Shown here: one piece after another, positions 53,439 through 61,763 of the stretch
How positions within the stretch are numbered: the first letter of the stretch is position 1
Layout: every line of letters starts with the position of its first letter
NCBI GenBank assembly: GCA_944390275.1
Contig: CALXPL010000001.1
Coordinates: forward strand, 496,001 to 560,000
DNA from: an uncultured Alphaproteobacteria bacterium
Lineage (GTDB): Bacteria > Pseudomonadota > Alphaproteobacteria > RF32 > CAG-239
Direction of reading: 5' to 3'
Length of the DNA stretch: 64,000 nt
Position numbers and translations under genes: made by a program
The notes under the pieces: generated by a model
The model's database searches: none
Seen by the model: only the letters and a program-made list of their open reading frames with translations
Told to the model about the DNA's origin: nothing

Positions 53439-56282
53439 TTAATACTGGCCAAAGGTAGCTTTGCTCCAGTTGTTTGAAACAGTCCAGGTGCCGTCTTCGT
53501 TGACGGTCTTGCTTACCGGAAGGATTCCTGACGGATAGCCCTTGTAGGTAATGTCGTGTTTTGTGATGTTGCTAATACCACCACTTACACCAACATAACG
53601 GTAAGAGCTACCAACTTCAGTGATTGAAGCTGCTTCCCAACCGCTTCCTGACGGAATGGCTGAAATTGTTCCTGACGGGGCAGTTCCTTTATAGACCTGC
53701 TTGCCATCAACAAACAAAATACAGTTGCCATTATCGTATCTTGCGGCAATGGTTACATGTGGTCTATTATCATAGCCCCATGCAACTGTTGAGTAGGCTG
53801 CAATAATTCCGAAGTCCGGAATTTCTGGTTCGTCCGGTGTTTCATCCGGAGTTTCATCCGGAGTTTCATCCGGAGTTTCATCCGGTGTTTCATCTGGAGT
53901 TTCATCCGGAGTTTCTTTTTCAATTGTCTCAATAGCGTTGTCGCTTGAAGAAGCAACTTCAACATTGTCTGCATACAATCTTGCCGTGAAGCTGTAAGTG
54001 TTAGCATCTTCTGTTGAATTTACTAATGCAACGGCACCTGTTACATTGCCCGAAATGGTCAATGTTTCGGTAATTCCATGCGCGCTTACGGTGTAAGACG
54101 TCTGCAAGGAAACTGTTGCAATGTTGTTGCCTCTATTGGAAGCAAAGAAGTAATCTTTTGCTCCAGAATAAGTCTGATTGGCAGAGCCTGTCAGCGCAAA
54201 TCCTGTTTCACCTTCTTTGGCTGTCCAATCCGCTACGGCACTTGCTGTTATATTATAAACAAGGTTAACAGAGCCTTCTTCGGTAACATTCAGTTCCGGA
54301 TATAAGCTATGAATTTCCTTGTAAATATAATACAATTTGCCGTTTTCAACGCGGTTTTTGACAATTGATTTTGAAACTTCGTCTTCTTCTGCCGGTTCTT
54401 CCGGCTCTTCCGGTTCTTCAACTTCTTCAGAATAAACAACTTCTTGCTTACCTGTGGCTACTTCTGTTCCACCATTGATCAGATGGTAGTTGATGTAGTC
54501 AAGATAAGAAATAACGTTACTTGAAGAAGAAATGTTTGATGTTCCCAGTTCAACTCCGGTTTTTTCAACCAAGAGTCCTTCGTTCCAGATACTGAGGTTG
54601 TAGCCATTGTCGTTATAATTGACAACAGTACGTCCTTCAGAGACGATTTCATTGGTGAAGTCTGCATACACGAAATTTGAGGTGTATTGGCAGAAAGTAC
54701 CGCTGTAATTACCGTCCTGGAACGGTTCTTCTGAGATGAGAACCATTTCCGGAGTTGTCGTTACATAAGATCTGTTCAGAGTGCTCTTGCGAGCTTCTGT
54801 TGACATCTTTCCCATATGACGCACGCTCATAGGAGTTTCAGAATCATCGGCATTGTTATAAGTGCGGACGAGAGTCCACTTGATATAACTACCTTCGATG
54901 CGAATATCCTTTGCGTATGCTCCGGTTTGAACCGTTGGATCTTCCGGTGTTCCGGGATCTATTGTTTCATCTTTCACAAGATTAACAATAGATTCAATAT
55001 TTTCAGAAGTACCCACATAGCTTGCGTTAGCTGTGTAGGTCAGAACCATACGATTGCTGTTTCCTCCATCATCGGTAACTGAAACTTCATTCAGTTCCCA
55101 ACCGGTGATGTCCCAAGAGTGTTCGCCACCCAGAGGGTCAATCAGTATTGGAAATTCAAAGATACCACCCATGGTTACAACCGCTTTGGTTGTTTTCATG
55201 ATGATGGTGTTTTTCATTTCCGTTATCTGAATCTGGCAACCTAACTGGCTGTCAGAACGAGCATTGCCAGTCTTGATGTTCTTTCCGAAGCTGGGTTCCA
55301 GCTTGGAATAATCAAAATTAATAACCTTGATTGTTTGTTCTTCATTGTTGAATGTTGAACAGTTCAAAGGGATATTAATTTGACCAAGGATTTCCTTTGA
55401 ACCGTCGCTGTAGATGACCTGAAGATCACCTGTAACGCCGTTTATAGAGATTTCCTTGTTTATAACATCATATTTCACCGCCTCTTTGGGGTCTTCGGTT
55501 GGAGGAACAACCTCAGATGACTTAGCCTCACGGTAAGCCATCTCGATATAGAAACCCTTTTCAGATTCATTGTCCGCAGTTACTTTGGCAATGCCGTGTA
55601 CGCGAACAACATATTTTGAAAAGTCAGCAGAATCACCTTCTGCGATGATTTCTGTGCGGTCGTAGCTGTATGCTATGTTGCCTTCACACAAGTCTGTCAT
55701 TTCCTGACCGGCAATGGTCAAAGAATTTACAGAATTCTGTGCGAAAGCACGGAAAGCGATTGTTCTTTCCCCGTAAGTCAAGAAAGTGATGTCGCCATCC
55801 TTTCTGATTTCAGGGTCAGAATTAAACACTTCCATACCGCCGTTTTCTACAAACTTAACGCCTTTGTAGCCAAACCCAGGCACAAAGTAGTTAATTTTGT
55901 AGGTTTCATTGGCGTCTTTTACAGAACCGTCACTGTATTTAACCTCGGCGAGGTATTTTACAGCTTGAGTTCCAAAAATACCACCATCGCGGGCTTCCAA
56001 ATCGTAGGAAGCTCTTGTGATGGTTGCATTTTCTTCTACCCAATCGACGTTCCCGTATTCGCAACCGTAGTGATCAACGGTTTCTACTTTTACTTCCGGC
56101 TGATCCGGTTCCGGATCTTCACCGCCTTGCTGACCGCATGTCGGACATGGGTCAACTAAGGTGTCAACTTCGCTTTCGCAAGATGCGAAAGTTACGGCGA
56201 ATACTAATACGCATACGAGTGCGATGGCACTCTTAACTGCTGCAGCTGCGTATCCTGCAACAGAGTTCATAGTCTTTTTCAT
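53439..56282 (-). CDS. Large modular surface lipoprotein (947 aa)
   Basis: A 947-aa exported protein. N-terminal basic-hydrophobic segment ends in a lipobox-like VTFASC (Cys about residue 35), then a Gly/Pro/Glu-rich linker and a long beta-rich body. Order: unique N-domain (60-440); one A module (454-617, AYAKD ... NYHLINGGTEVATGKQEV); one B module (636-790, NGKLYYIYKEIHS ... DNAIETIE); a PDET repeat spacer (790-820); and a conserved C-terminal domain (825-947) ending KATFGQY. It has no Shine-Dalgarno, and sampled lines are about 45-47% GC. Close paralogue of the 1419-aa gene. I do not recognise a named family; lipoproteins of this layout are common in Bacteroidota. Confidence 0.75.
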   Translation of the reverse strand: MKKTMNSVAGYAAAAVKSAIALVCVLVFAVTFASCESEVDTLVDPCPTCGQQGGEDPEPDQPEVKVETVDHYGCEYGNVDWVEENATITRASYDLEARDGGIFGTQAVKYLAEVKYSDGSVKDANETYKINYFVPGFGYKGVKFVENGGMEVFNSDPEIRKDGDITFLTYGERTIAFRAFAQNSVNSLTIAGQEMTDLCEGNIAYSYDRTEIIAEGDSADFSKYVVRVHGIAKVTADNESEKGFYIEMAYREAKSSEVVPPTEDPKEAVKYDVINKEISINGVTGDLQVIYSDGSKEILGQINIPLNCSTFNNEEQTIKVINFDYSKLEPSFGKNIKTGNARSDSQLGCQIQITEMKNTIIMKTTKAVVTMGGIFEFPILIDPLGGEHSWDITGWELNEVSVTDDGGNSNRMVLTYTANASYVGTSENIESIVNLVKDETIDPGTPEDPTVQTGAYAKDIRIEGSYIKWTLVRTYNNADDSETPMSVRHMGKMSTEARKSTLNRSYVTTTPEMVLISEEPFQDGNYSGTFCQYTSNFVYADFTNEIVSEGRTVVNYNDNGYNLSIWNEGLLVEKTGVELGTSNISSSSNVISYLDYINYHLINGGTEVATGKQEVVYSEEVEEPEEPEEPAEEDEVSKSIVKNRVENGKLYYIYKEIHSLYPELNVTEEGSVNLVYNITASAVADWTAKEGETGFALTGSANQTYSGAKDYFFASNRGNNIATVSLQTSYTVSAHGITETLTISGNVTGAVALVNSTEDANTYSFTARLYADNVEVASSSDNAIETIEKETPDETPDETPDETPDETPDETPDETPDEPEIPDFGIIAAYSTVAWGYDNRPHVTIAARYDNGNCILFVDGKQVYKGTAPSGTISAIPSGSGWEAASITEVGSSYRYVGVSGGISNITKHDITYKGYPSGILPVSKTVNEDGTWTVSNNWSKATFGQY
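53833..53916 (-). repeat. 12-bp tandem repeat coding for TPDE units
   Basis: Seven 12-bp units (plus-strand consensus TCCGGAGTTTCA, two sites variable) encode a TPDE/PDET spacer between the B module and the C-terminal domain. Each unit is four codons, so changes in copy number keep the frame. Confidence 0.9.
56242..56267. repeat. 26-bp sequence shared by the two large lipoprotein genes (copy 1)
   Basis: Identical over 26 bp to 61166-61191. It lies in codons about 6-14 (NSVAGYAAA) of each gene and contains the nearly palindromic CTGCA... TGCAG pair around it. Confidence 0.8.
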
Positions 56283-56336
56283 ATATTTTTTATTTTTTAT
56301 TATTATTTTTTTTTGTTTTTGAAATATAGGGAACTC

Positions 56337-56407
56337 ACCAAAATGAAAATTTTGGTAAGTGAAAAAAATTTTTGAAACTCCGCTGGCAGTCCGTGGACCG
56401 CAGAGTT
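56337..56407 (-). promoter_or_regulatory. Two-hairpin leader of the 947-aa gene
   Basis: Proximal hairpin: ACCAAAAT (56337-56344) with ATTTTGGT (56349-56356). Distal hairpin: AACTC (56376-56380) with GAGTT (56403-56407), inner GTCC/GGAC. An AT-rich linker with AAATTTTTGAA joins them. The same layout precedes the other large gene at 61246-61313. Confidence 0.55.
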
Positions 56408-56510
56408 ATATATATGTGTATTATTATTGAGAAGTCCGAATTTTCACAAACCTTTTCCTTATAATTTTGAAAACTCAAAATCTTTTCTAATAATAATTAT
56501 TCTAATAGGG

Positions 56511-56533
56511 TTGACATAATAAGATTTTGTCAA
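56511..56533. promoter_or_regulatory. Shared palindrome upstream of the 947-aa gene
   Basis: TTGACATAAT-AAG-ATTTTGTCAA, 9 of 10 arm positions matching; 229 bp before the start codon. The other large gene has the same arms with a CGT centre at 61388-61408. Confidence 0.6.
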
Positions 56534-56870
56534 TTTTAGAATAGCATAAAATCGTCTTTCGTGCAACAAAAATTACAAAAGTTAATGAATCGTTTAAATT
56601 TTTTTTGGCATTCTTTTACTGGCTTTTTGGACGAAAATTAAAAAATGAAAATATCTCTCTGCCGTAATCCTTTGGAAAAAGACTCGTTTTTTCTCCCTTG
56701 TTTTTTGTTTTGCAGAATCTGACAAATAAAAATATACAAAAATTCGGCTTTGAACAAAAAAAGTTTTTTTCCTTTTCTCTTTGTTTTTTCGCTTTTTCTT
56801 GTTCCGACTCGCAAATTTGAGGTCAAAATCGCTCTTTCTTTGCTTTTCCTTTGGTATTTTCGCAAAAAAA

Positions 56871-56902
56871 AGCCGCGGCACTTGCGTGCGGCGGCTTTTT
56901 TT
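56871..56902. terminator. Terminator of the 1419-aa gene
   Basis: AAAAGCCGC and GCGGCTTTT arms around 56871-56902 (loop with GTGCG) with A-run and T-run on either side; it functions on the minus strand for the gene ending at 56947. The rest of the 56283-56946 gap is AT-rich leader (above) and shows no credible gene. Confidence 0.85.
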
Positions 56903-56946
56903 AATTAGAGTCTGCGAAGGAGCTTTTTTCTCGTTCGCTTTTTTTA

Positions 56947-59900
56947 TCAATACTGGCCAAAGGTAGCACTTGTATAGTTGTTTGCAGCGTACCATGTTCC
57001 ATCATCATTCTTCTTTACGTTGACAGGAAGAATTCCTGATGGGTAGCCTTTGTAGGTAATCTCATGCTTGGCGATTACACTAGACGCACCACTGACACCA
57101 ACATAACGGTAGGAATCTCCTACTTCCGTAATTGAAGCGGCTTCCCAGCTGCTTCCTGACGGAACGGCTGAAATTGTTCCTGCCGGAGCTTTGCCTTTGT
57201 AAACCTGCTTGCCGTCAACATACAGAATGCAATTTCCGTTGTCGTACGATGCTGCCATGGTTACATGAGGTCCGTTGTCATAACCCCATGCGACGGTTGA
57301 ATAAACAGCAACAAGTCCATAAGGATTTGGATCCGGATCCGGTGTTACGGTTTCAATGGCTTCGTCACTCGCATTGGCAATCTCAACATTGTCCGCGTAC
57401 AATCTCGCTGTGAAGCGGTAAGTATTGGATGTTGATGATGTGTTCGTGCGTGTTACTTCACCACTGACCTTGCCATCTACCGTTAACGTAAAGTCTTCTC
57501 CGTCATGTGTTACAATGTAGCTCTTCTGCAAAGATGCATTAGCGTAGTTGTTGCCACGGTTCGAACTGAACGTATAGTTTCCTGCATTTCCGTAAGACTG
57601 GGTTGTACTTCCGGTCAAATTGAAACCAGATAAACTGTTTTGAGCTGTCCAGTCATCAACAGCTGTTGCACTCAAGCTCTTAACCAAAGGAACAGAGTGT
57701 TGTGTTGTAGAGTTCAGTTCGGTGTTAACAGAATGTTTTACAATATAATTGTAATACAGCTGTCCATCCTGAACTTTTATCTTTTCAACTCTTCTGGTAA
57801 TTACATCATCCGGTTCGTCTTCTTCAATCGTTTCAATAGCTTCATCGCTTTTGCTTGAGATTTCAACATTGTCTGCATATAATCTCGTGGTGAAACGATA
57901 AGTATTGGATGTTGAAGAAGAATTTATCTTGGAAACTTCTCCCGTTACATTACCAATAATGGTCAATGTTTCGGTAATTCCATGCGCGCTTACAGTGTAA
58001 GACGTCCGGAGATTCGTTTGGGCGATGTTGTTTCCGCGATTTGACGCGAATATGTAATCTTTTGCACTCGTATAACTCTGGTTGCTTGAACCTGTCAGCG
58101 CAAACCCTGTTGCCGATGATGTTGTTTTCCAGTCGTTTACGGCAATTGCTTTATGCGTATATACAAGATCAACAGAGCCGTTTTCCGTAATATCTAATTC
58201 CGGCTTCTGGCTGTGTCTTTCTGTATAGATGTAATACAATTTACCGTTGGCAACTTTGTCCTTGGTTATATTCTTGCTGATGATGTCTTCACCACCCGCA
58301 TTTTCCAAAGTTTCAACAACTGTTGCCGAACTGCTCTTGAAGAATACGTTGTTTACATACAAATCTGTCTTGAAAGTGTATGTGTTTGTATTCGTATCCG
58401 ATGCCGTTCTGCTGACAGAGGCTTTGATGTTGCCGCTTACCGTAAAGGTATGGCTTACTCCGTCATGAACTACCGTATATTCGGTTTCAAGAGATGTGTT
58501 GGCTTTGTTCTCTCCGCGATTTGAAGCGAATATGTAATTTCGCGGTGTGTCGTAAACCTGATCCGTGTTACCTGTCAGATTAAAGCCTGCTGTTTCTGCT
58601 GCCGTTGACCATGGGCTGACTGTTTGAGCAATGATGTTGCCGACTAAGTCTATACTGTAACGAGTCTTGGAGTTTAATTCCGGATACTTACTATGTGTTA
58701 CAATATAATAATAGTAAAGTTTTCCGTCTTGAACTCCGTCTTCTTGGAAGTCGCGTGTGATGATGTCTTCATCATTGTCTCCTCCGCCTTCCGTCGTATA
58801 GGCTACTTCTTGCTTTCCGGTTGCTACTTCCGCTCCACCGTTTGTTAAGTGGTAGTTGATGTAATCCAGATAAGTAATAAAGTCTTTGTCGGTCGAAATA
58901 TCATAACGGCCCAACTCTTCGCCGGTCTTCGTGACCAACAATGCTTCGTTCCAAACTTCCATTTCAAAACCATTATCATTATAGTTAACAATGGTTCTTC
59001 CTTGTGATGAAATTATGTTGGTGAAGTCTGCATACACAAAACTTGAGGTGTATTTACAGAATGTACCTGAATAATTGTTTTCCGTGAATGATTCACTGGA
59101 AACTAAGTTCATCTTCGGAGTGGACGTGTTGTAATCGCGAACTTCGGTTGTCTTGCGGCTCTCGGTTGTCAGATTGCCTAAATGGCGGATACTCATCGGA
59201 ATTTCTTCATCCACAGCATTGTTGAATGTGCGGACTAGAGTCCAACGAATTAAGGCTCCGTCTATATAAGCATCCTTGGCATAAGCTCCTGTCTGATGGG
59301 TAGGATCATCAGGTTCAACATTTTCATTTTCCGTGTATCCGACTTCTTGTTTTCCTGTGGCTACTTCTGTACCACCGTTTGTTAAGTGGTAGTTGATGTA
59401 GTCGAGATAAACTTTTTGGTTCGGATTGGTGGAGATGTTGGTTGTTCCCAATTCCACACCTGTTTTTTCAACGAGCAATGCTTCGTTCCAGACATTCATC
59501 TTAAAGCCGTTGTCATCATAGTTGACTACTGTTCGACCTTCCGATGAAATGATGTTGGTAAAATCTGCATATACGAAATTTGAGGTGTATTGGCAGAAAC
59601 TACCATAATAATTTCCATCTTGGAACGGCTCCATGGAGATTAAATCCATGTTCGGTGTCGTTGTTGCGTAGGTACGATCCTCAGTTGTCTTACGGCTTTC
59701 GGTCTTTATCTTGCCCATATGACGAATACTCATCGGTATTTCTTCATTGTCATGGTGGAGGAAGATTCTTACCAAAGTCCATTTGATGAATTCACCTTCG
59801 ATATGGGCATCTTTGGCGTAAGCATCAATTTGTTCTTTTTCTCCAGGGTCAATGTCACCGCCGCCGTCTTCTTTTACAAGATTTACTATGGAAGTTAAGT

Positions 59901-61206
59901 TTTCACTGCTTCCGTAATAATAAGCATTGGCGGTGTAGTTTAACACCATCAAATTGCCGTTGCCGCCGTCATCAGTTATTGAAATTTCATTCAGTTCCCA
60001 TCCAGTTATGTCCCATGTGTGTTCAACACCCATTGGGTCAATCAAAACAGGAACTTCATAAATACCGCCCATGGTGGCAACCGCTTTATCGGTTTTCATG
60101 GTAATGGTATTTTTCATTTCAGTTATTTGAATCTGGCAACCCAACTGATAGTCGCTTCGTACGTTTCCGGTGCGAATGTTGTTGCCAAAGCTCGGGGTCT
60201 GTTTGTTGTAGGCAAAATTATTTACCTTTACCGTTTGTTCCGGATTGGTAAATGTTGATATTCTTAACGGAATATTAATATTGCCTAGCGTTTCTTTACT
60301 TCCATCGTTGTAGATGACAATTAAATCGCCTGTAACTTTGTCTTTATAAACCTTTTTGTTTATGACATCGTATTTGACGATTTCTTTATCTTCTGGATCT
60401 GGTGGAAGAACACCTCCATCTTTGGCTTCTCTGAAGTTCATTTCAATGTAAAATCCTTTTGAAATGTCTTCTCCATCAGAGGCAACAGCTGTTCCGTAAA
60501 CGCGAACAACATATTTTTTCCAGTCGGCGGAATCGCCTTTATATATCAGTTCTGTTCGGTCATAGCCGTATTCACTGTCAACACCGCACAAGTCGGTTTT
60601 TTCTTTTCCGTTTATTGTAATTGAATTAACGGATTTTGAAGTGAAAGTACGGAAGGCAATTTGCTTCGTACTTCCCCATGTGAGGAAGGTAATGTCGCCT
60701 TGGTGGGTGATGTCGGGATCTGATTCAAAGACTTTAATGTCGCCGGCTTTCAAAAATTTGATGCCGCGGTAGCCGAATCCGGCAATCGAGTGGTTTACAC
60801 TATAAGGCCAATTCGAATTCACAACAGAATCGTTGCTGAATAAGGTTTGTGCCTTGTAGGTTACTTCTACCTTGCCGAAAACACCTCCGTCGCGGTCAGC
60901 TAGTTGGTAGCTTGATGTTCGTGTCAAAACGGCATTTTCTGCCGTCCAGATGTTCTTTCCAAATGCACATCCGAGTTTGTTGACCTCTTTGACGGTAACA
61001 TCCGGTTTGGGGTCAGGGTTAGTATCCGGTTTGTTGTCTGGGCAATCGCCTCCGGGACAGGGTTCAACTATGGTGTCAACCTCTGTACCACAACTGCTTA
61101 ATCCCATACTCATTGTTCCTATCACAAATACGCAAAGGAACATCATTAAGATGTTCTTTCCTGTTGCAGCTGCGTATCCTGCAACAGAGTTTAAAATCTG
61201 TCTCAT
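56947..61206 (-). CDS. Giant modular surface lipoprotein (1419 aa)
   Basis: A 1419-aa paralogue of the 947-aa protein. The N-terminal hydrophobic segment ends in a lipobox-like MGLSSC (Cys about residue 39). Then a Pro/Asp-rich linker, a unique N-domain (residues 70-445, same order as the paralogue), two A modules (460-624, 640-805), three B modules (812-970, 972-1132, 1133-1290), and the conserved C-terminal domain (1297-1419) ending SATFGQY. Many Asn/Ser/Thr residues; no catalytic motif seen, so an adhesin or scaffold is likely. No Shine-Dalgarno; about 45% GC in sampled lines. A strong terminator follows at 56871-56902. Confidence 0.75.
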   Translation of the reverse strand: MRQILNSVAGYAAATGKNILMMFLCVFVIGTMSMGLSSCGTEVDTIVEPCPGGDCPDNKPDTNPDPKPDVTVKEVNKLGCAFGKNIWTAENAVLTRTSSYQLADRDGGVFGKVEVTYKAQTLFSNDSVVNSNWPYSVNHSIAGFGYRGIKFLKAGDIKVFESDPDITHQGDITFLTWGSTKQIAFRTFTSKSVNSITINGKEKTDLCGVDSEYGYDRTELIYKGDSADWKKYVVRVYGTAVASDGEDISKGFYIEMNFREAKDGGVLPPDPEDKEIVKYDVINKKVYKDKVTGDLIVIYNDGSKETLGNINIPLRISTFTNPEQTVKVNNFAYNKQTPSFGNNIRTGNVRSDYQLGCQIQITEMKNTITMKTDKAVATMGGIYEVPVLIDPMGVEHTWDITGWELNEISITDDGGNGNLMVLNYTANAYYYGSSENLTSIVNLVKEDGGGDIDPGEKEQIDAYAKDAHIEGEFIKWTLVRIFLHHDNEEIPMSIRHMGKIKTESRKTTEDRTYATTTPNMDLISMEPFQDGNYYGSFCQYTSNFVYADFTNIISSEGRTVVNYDDNGFKMNVWNEALLVEKTGVELGTTNISTNPNQKVYLDYINYHLTNGGTEVATGKQEVGYTENENVEPDDPTHQTGAYAKDAYIDGALIRWTLVRTFNNAVDEEIPMSIRHLGNLTTESRKTTEVRDYNTSTPKMNLVSSESFTENNYSGTFCKYTSSFVYADFTNIISSQGRTIVNYNDNGFEMEVWNEALLVTKTGEELGRYDISTDKDFITYLDYINYHLTNGGAEVATGKQEVAYTTEGGGDNDEDIITRDFQEDGVQDGKLYYYYIVTHSKYPELNSKTRYSIDLVGNIIAQTVSPWSTAAETAGFNLTGNTDQVYDTPRNYIFASNRGENKANTSLETEYTVVHDGVSHTFTVSGNIKASVSRTASDTNTNTYTFKTDLYVNNVFFKSSSATVVETLENAGGEDIISKNITKDKVANGKLYYIYTERHSQKPELDITENGSVDLVYTHKAIAVNDWKTTSSATGFALTGSSNQSYTSAKDYIFASNRGNNIAQTNLRTSYTVSAHGITETLTIIGNVTGEVSKINSSSTSNTYRFTTRLYADNVEISSKSDEAIETIEEDEPDDVITRRVEKIKVQDGQLYYNYIVKHSVNTELNSTTQHSVPLVKSLSATAVDDWTAQNSLSGFNLTGSTTQSYGNAGNYTFSSNRGNNYANASLQKSYIVTHDGEDFTLTVDGKVSGEVTRTNTSSTSNTYRFTARLYADNVEIANASDEAIETVTPDPDPNPYGLVAVYSTVAWGYDNGPHVTMAASYDNGNCILYVDGKQVYKGKAPAGTISAVPSGSSWEAASITEVGDSYRYVGVSGASSVIAKHEITYKGYPSGILPVNVKKNDDGTWYAANNYTSATFGQY
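57337..58773 (-). repeat. Three tandem B modules in the 1419-aa gene
   Basis: Residues 812-970, 972-1132 and 1133-1290, about 160 aa each. Shared pattern: GKLYYIY/GQLYYNY near the start, then GF.LTGS..QSY, an ASNRGNN block, a YTV..HG strand pair, and NTY.F..RLYADNVEI near the end. They are similar but diverged, so the tandem is old or under selection. Confidence 0.85.
58792..59829 (-). repeat. Two tandem A modules in the 1419-aa gene
   Basis: Residues 460-624 and 640-805, each about 165 aa: AYAKDA, WTLVR, EEIPMSIRH, TSNFVYADFTN, VNYDDNGF, WNEALLV, and the end YINYHLTNGG.EVATGKQEV. One copy is in the 947-aa paralogue. Confidence 0.85.
61166..61191. repeat. 26-bp sequence shared by the two large lipoprotein genes (copy 2)
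   Basis: Identical to 56242-56267; see that entry. Confidence 0.8.
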
Positions 61207-61245
61207 ATAATAAAATTTTAAAAGTTATTAATTATATATGTTAGA

Positions 61246-61313
61246 ACTCGCAAAATTGTTTTGCGAGTGAGAGAAATTTTTGAACTCTGGCGGAAGCACG
61301 TATGCTGCAGAGT
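61246..61313 (-). promoter_or_regulatory. Two-hairpin leader of the 1419-aa gene
   Basis: Proximal: perfect ACTCGCAAAA (61246-61255) with TTTTGCGAGT (61259-61268). Distal: ACTCTG (61284-61289) with CAGAGT (61308-61313), inner AGCA/TGCT. Compared with the other leader the stems differ in sequence but keep pairing. Confidence 0.6.
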
Positions 61314-61387
61314 GTATTATGTTGATGGAAAACCAGTATCTTTCTTTGACTCTTCTTGGTTTTCTAATAATTCCTAATGTAATATTA

Positions 61388-61408
61388 TGACATAATCGTA
61401 TTTTGTCT
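61388..61408. promoter_or_regulatory. Shared palindrome upstream of the 1419-aa gene
   Basis: TGACATAAT-CGT-ATTTTGTCT, same arms and spacing as 56511-56533, 182 bp before the start codon. Confidence 0.6.
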
Positions 61409-61636
61409 AGTGTAATGTAACATAATGTCCTTAATTTTGCAAGAAAAATTAATTGTTATTTTGTTTAATTTAACAAAAATGAAACAAATGGACAAAACTT
61501 GTCTCTGTTTGCGTATTCGTAAGCGAATCGATTTTTTCTTGTTTCCTTCAAATTATAAAAGTTTTAAACGAATCGACTTTTTTGACACTTTTATCCCATT
61601 CCCGTTGTGAATAAATCTTTCAAAACAAAATTTTTC

Positions 61637-61663
61637 TTGAAGAATCTTACAACCTGTTATAAA
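61637..61663 (+). promoter_or_regulatory. Possible ppdK promoter
   Basis: TTGAAG (61637-61642) and TATAAA (61658-61663), 15-16 bp apart, about 100 bp before ppdK. Weak on its own. Confidence 0.35.
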
Positions 61664-61687
61664 TTTGCGGAAGTTTGATAACTAAGT

Positions 61688-61723
61688 GGCTGCGAATCCT
61701 GCGGCGTTTTTTGCAGGCCAGCC
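61688..61723 (+). promoter_or_regulatory. Leader hairpin before ppdK
   Basis: GGCT (61688-61691) with AGCC (61720-61723), inner CCTGC (61698-61702) with GCAGG (61713-61717), 40 nt before the start. Could be a leader structure affecting ppdK. Confidence 0.4.
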
Positions 61724-61763
61724 TTCGTTTTAACTTTATTAGCTGATAGGAGCTGAATTGACC

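Noticed and set aside
53833..53916. Short regular repeats as a CRISPR array
   Set aside because: Repeats are 12 bp with no spacers and are in frame inside a protein gene.
56594..56995. 133-aa Lys/Arg/Phe-rich frame in the gap between the large genes
   Set aside because: Low-complexity AT-rich sequence, runs through the terminator hairpin at 56871-56902, no start site or conserved pattern.
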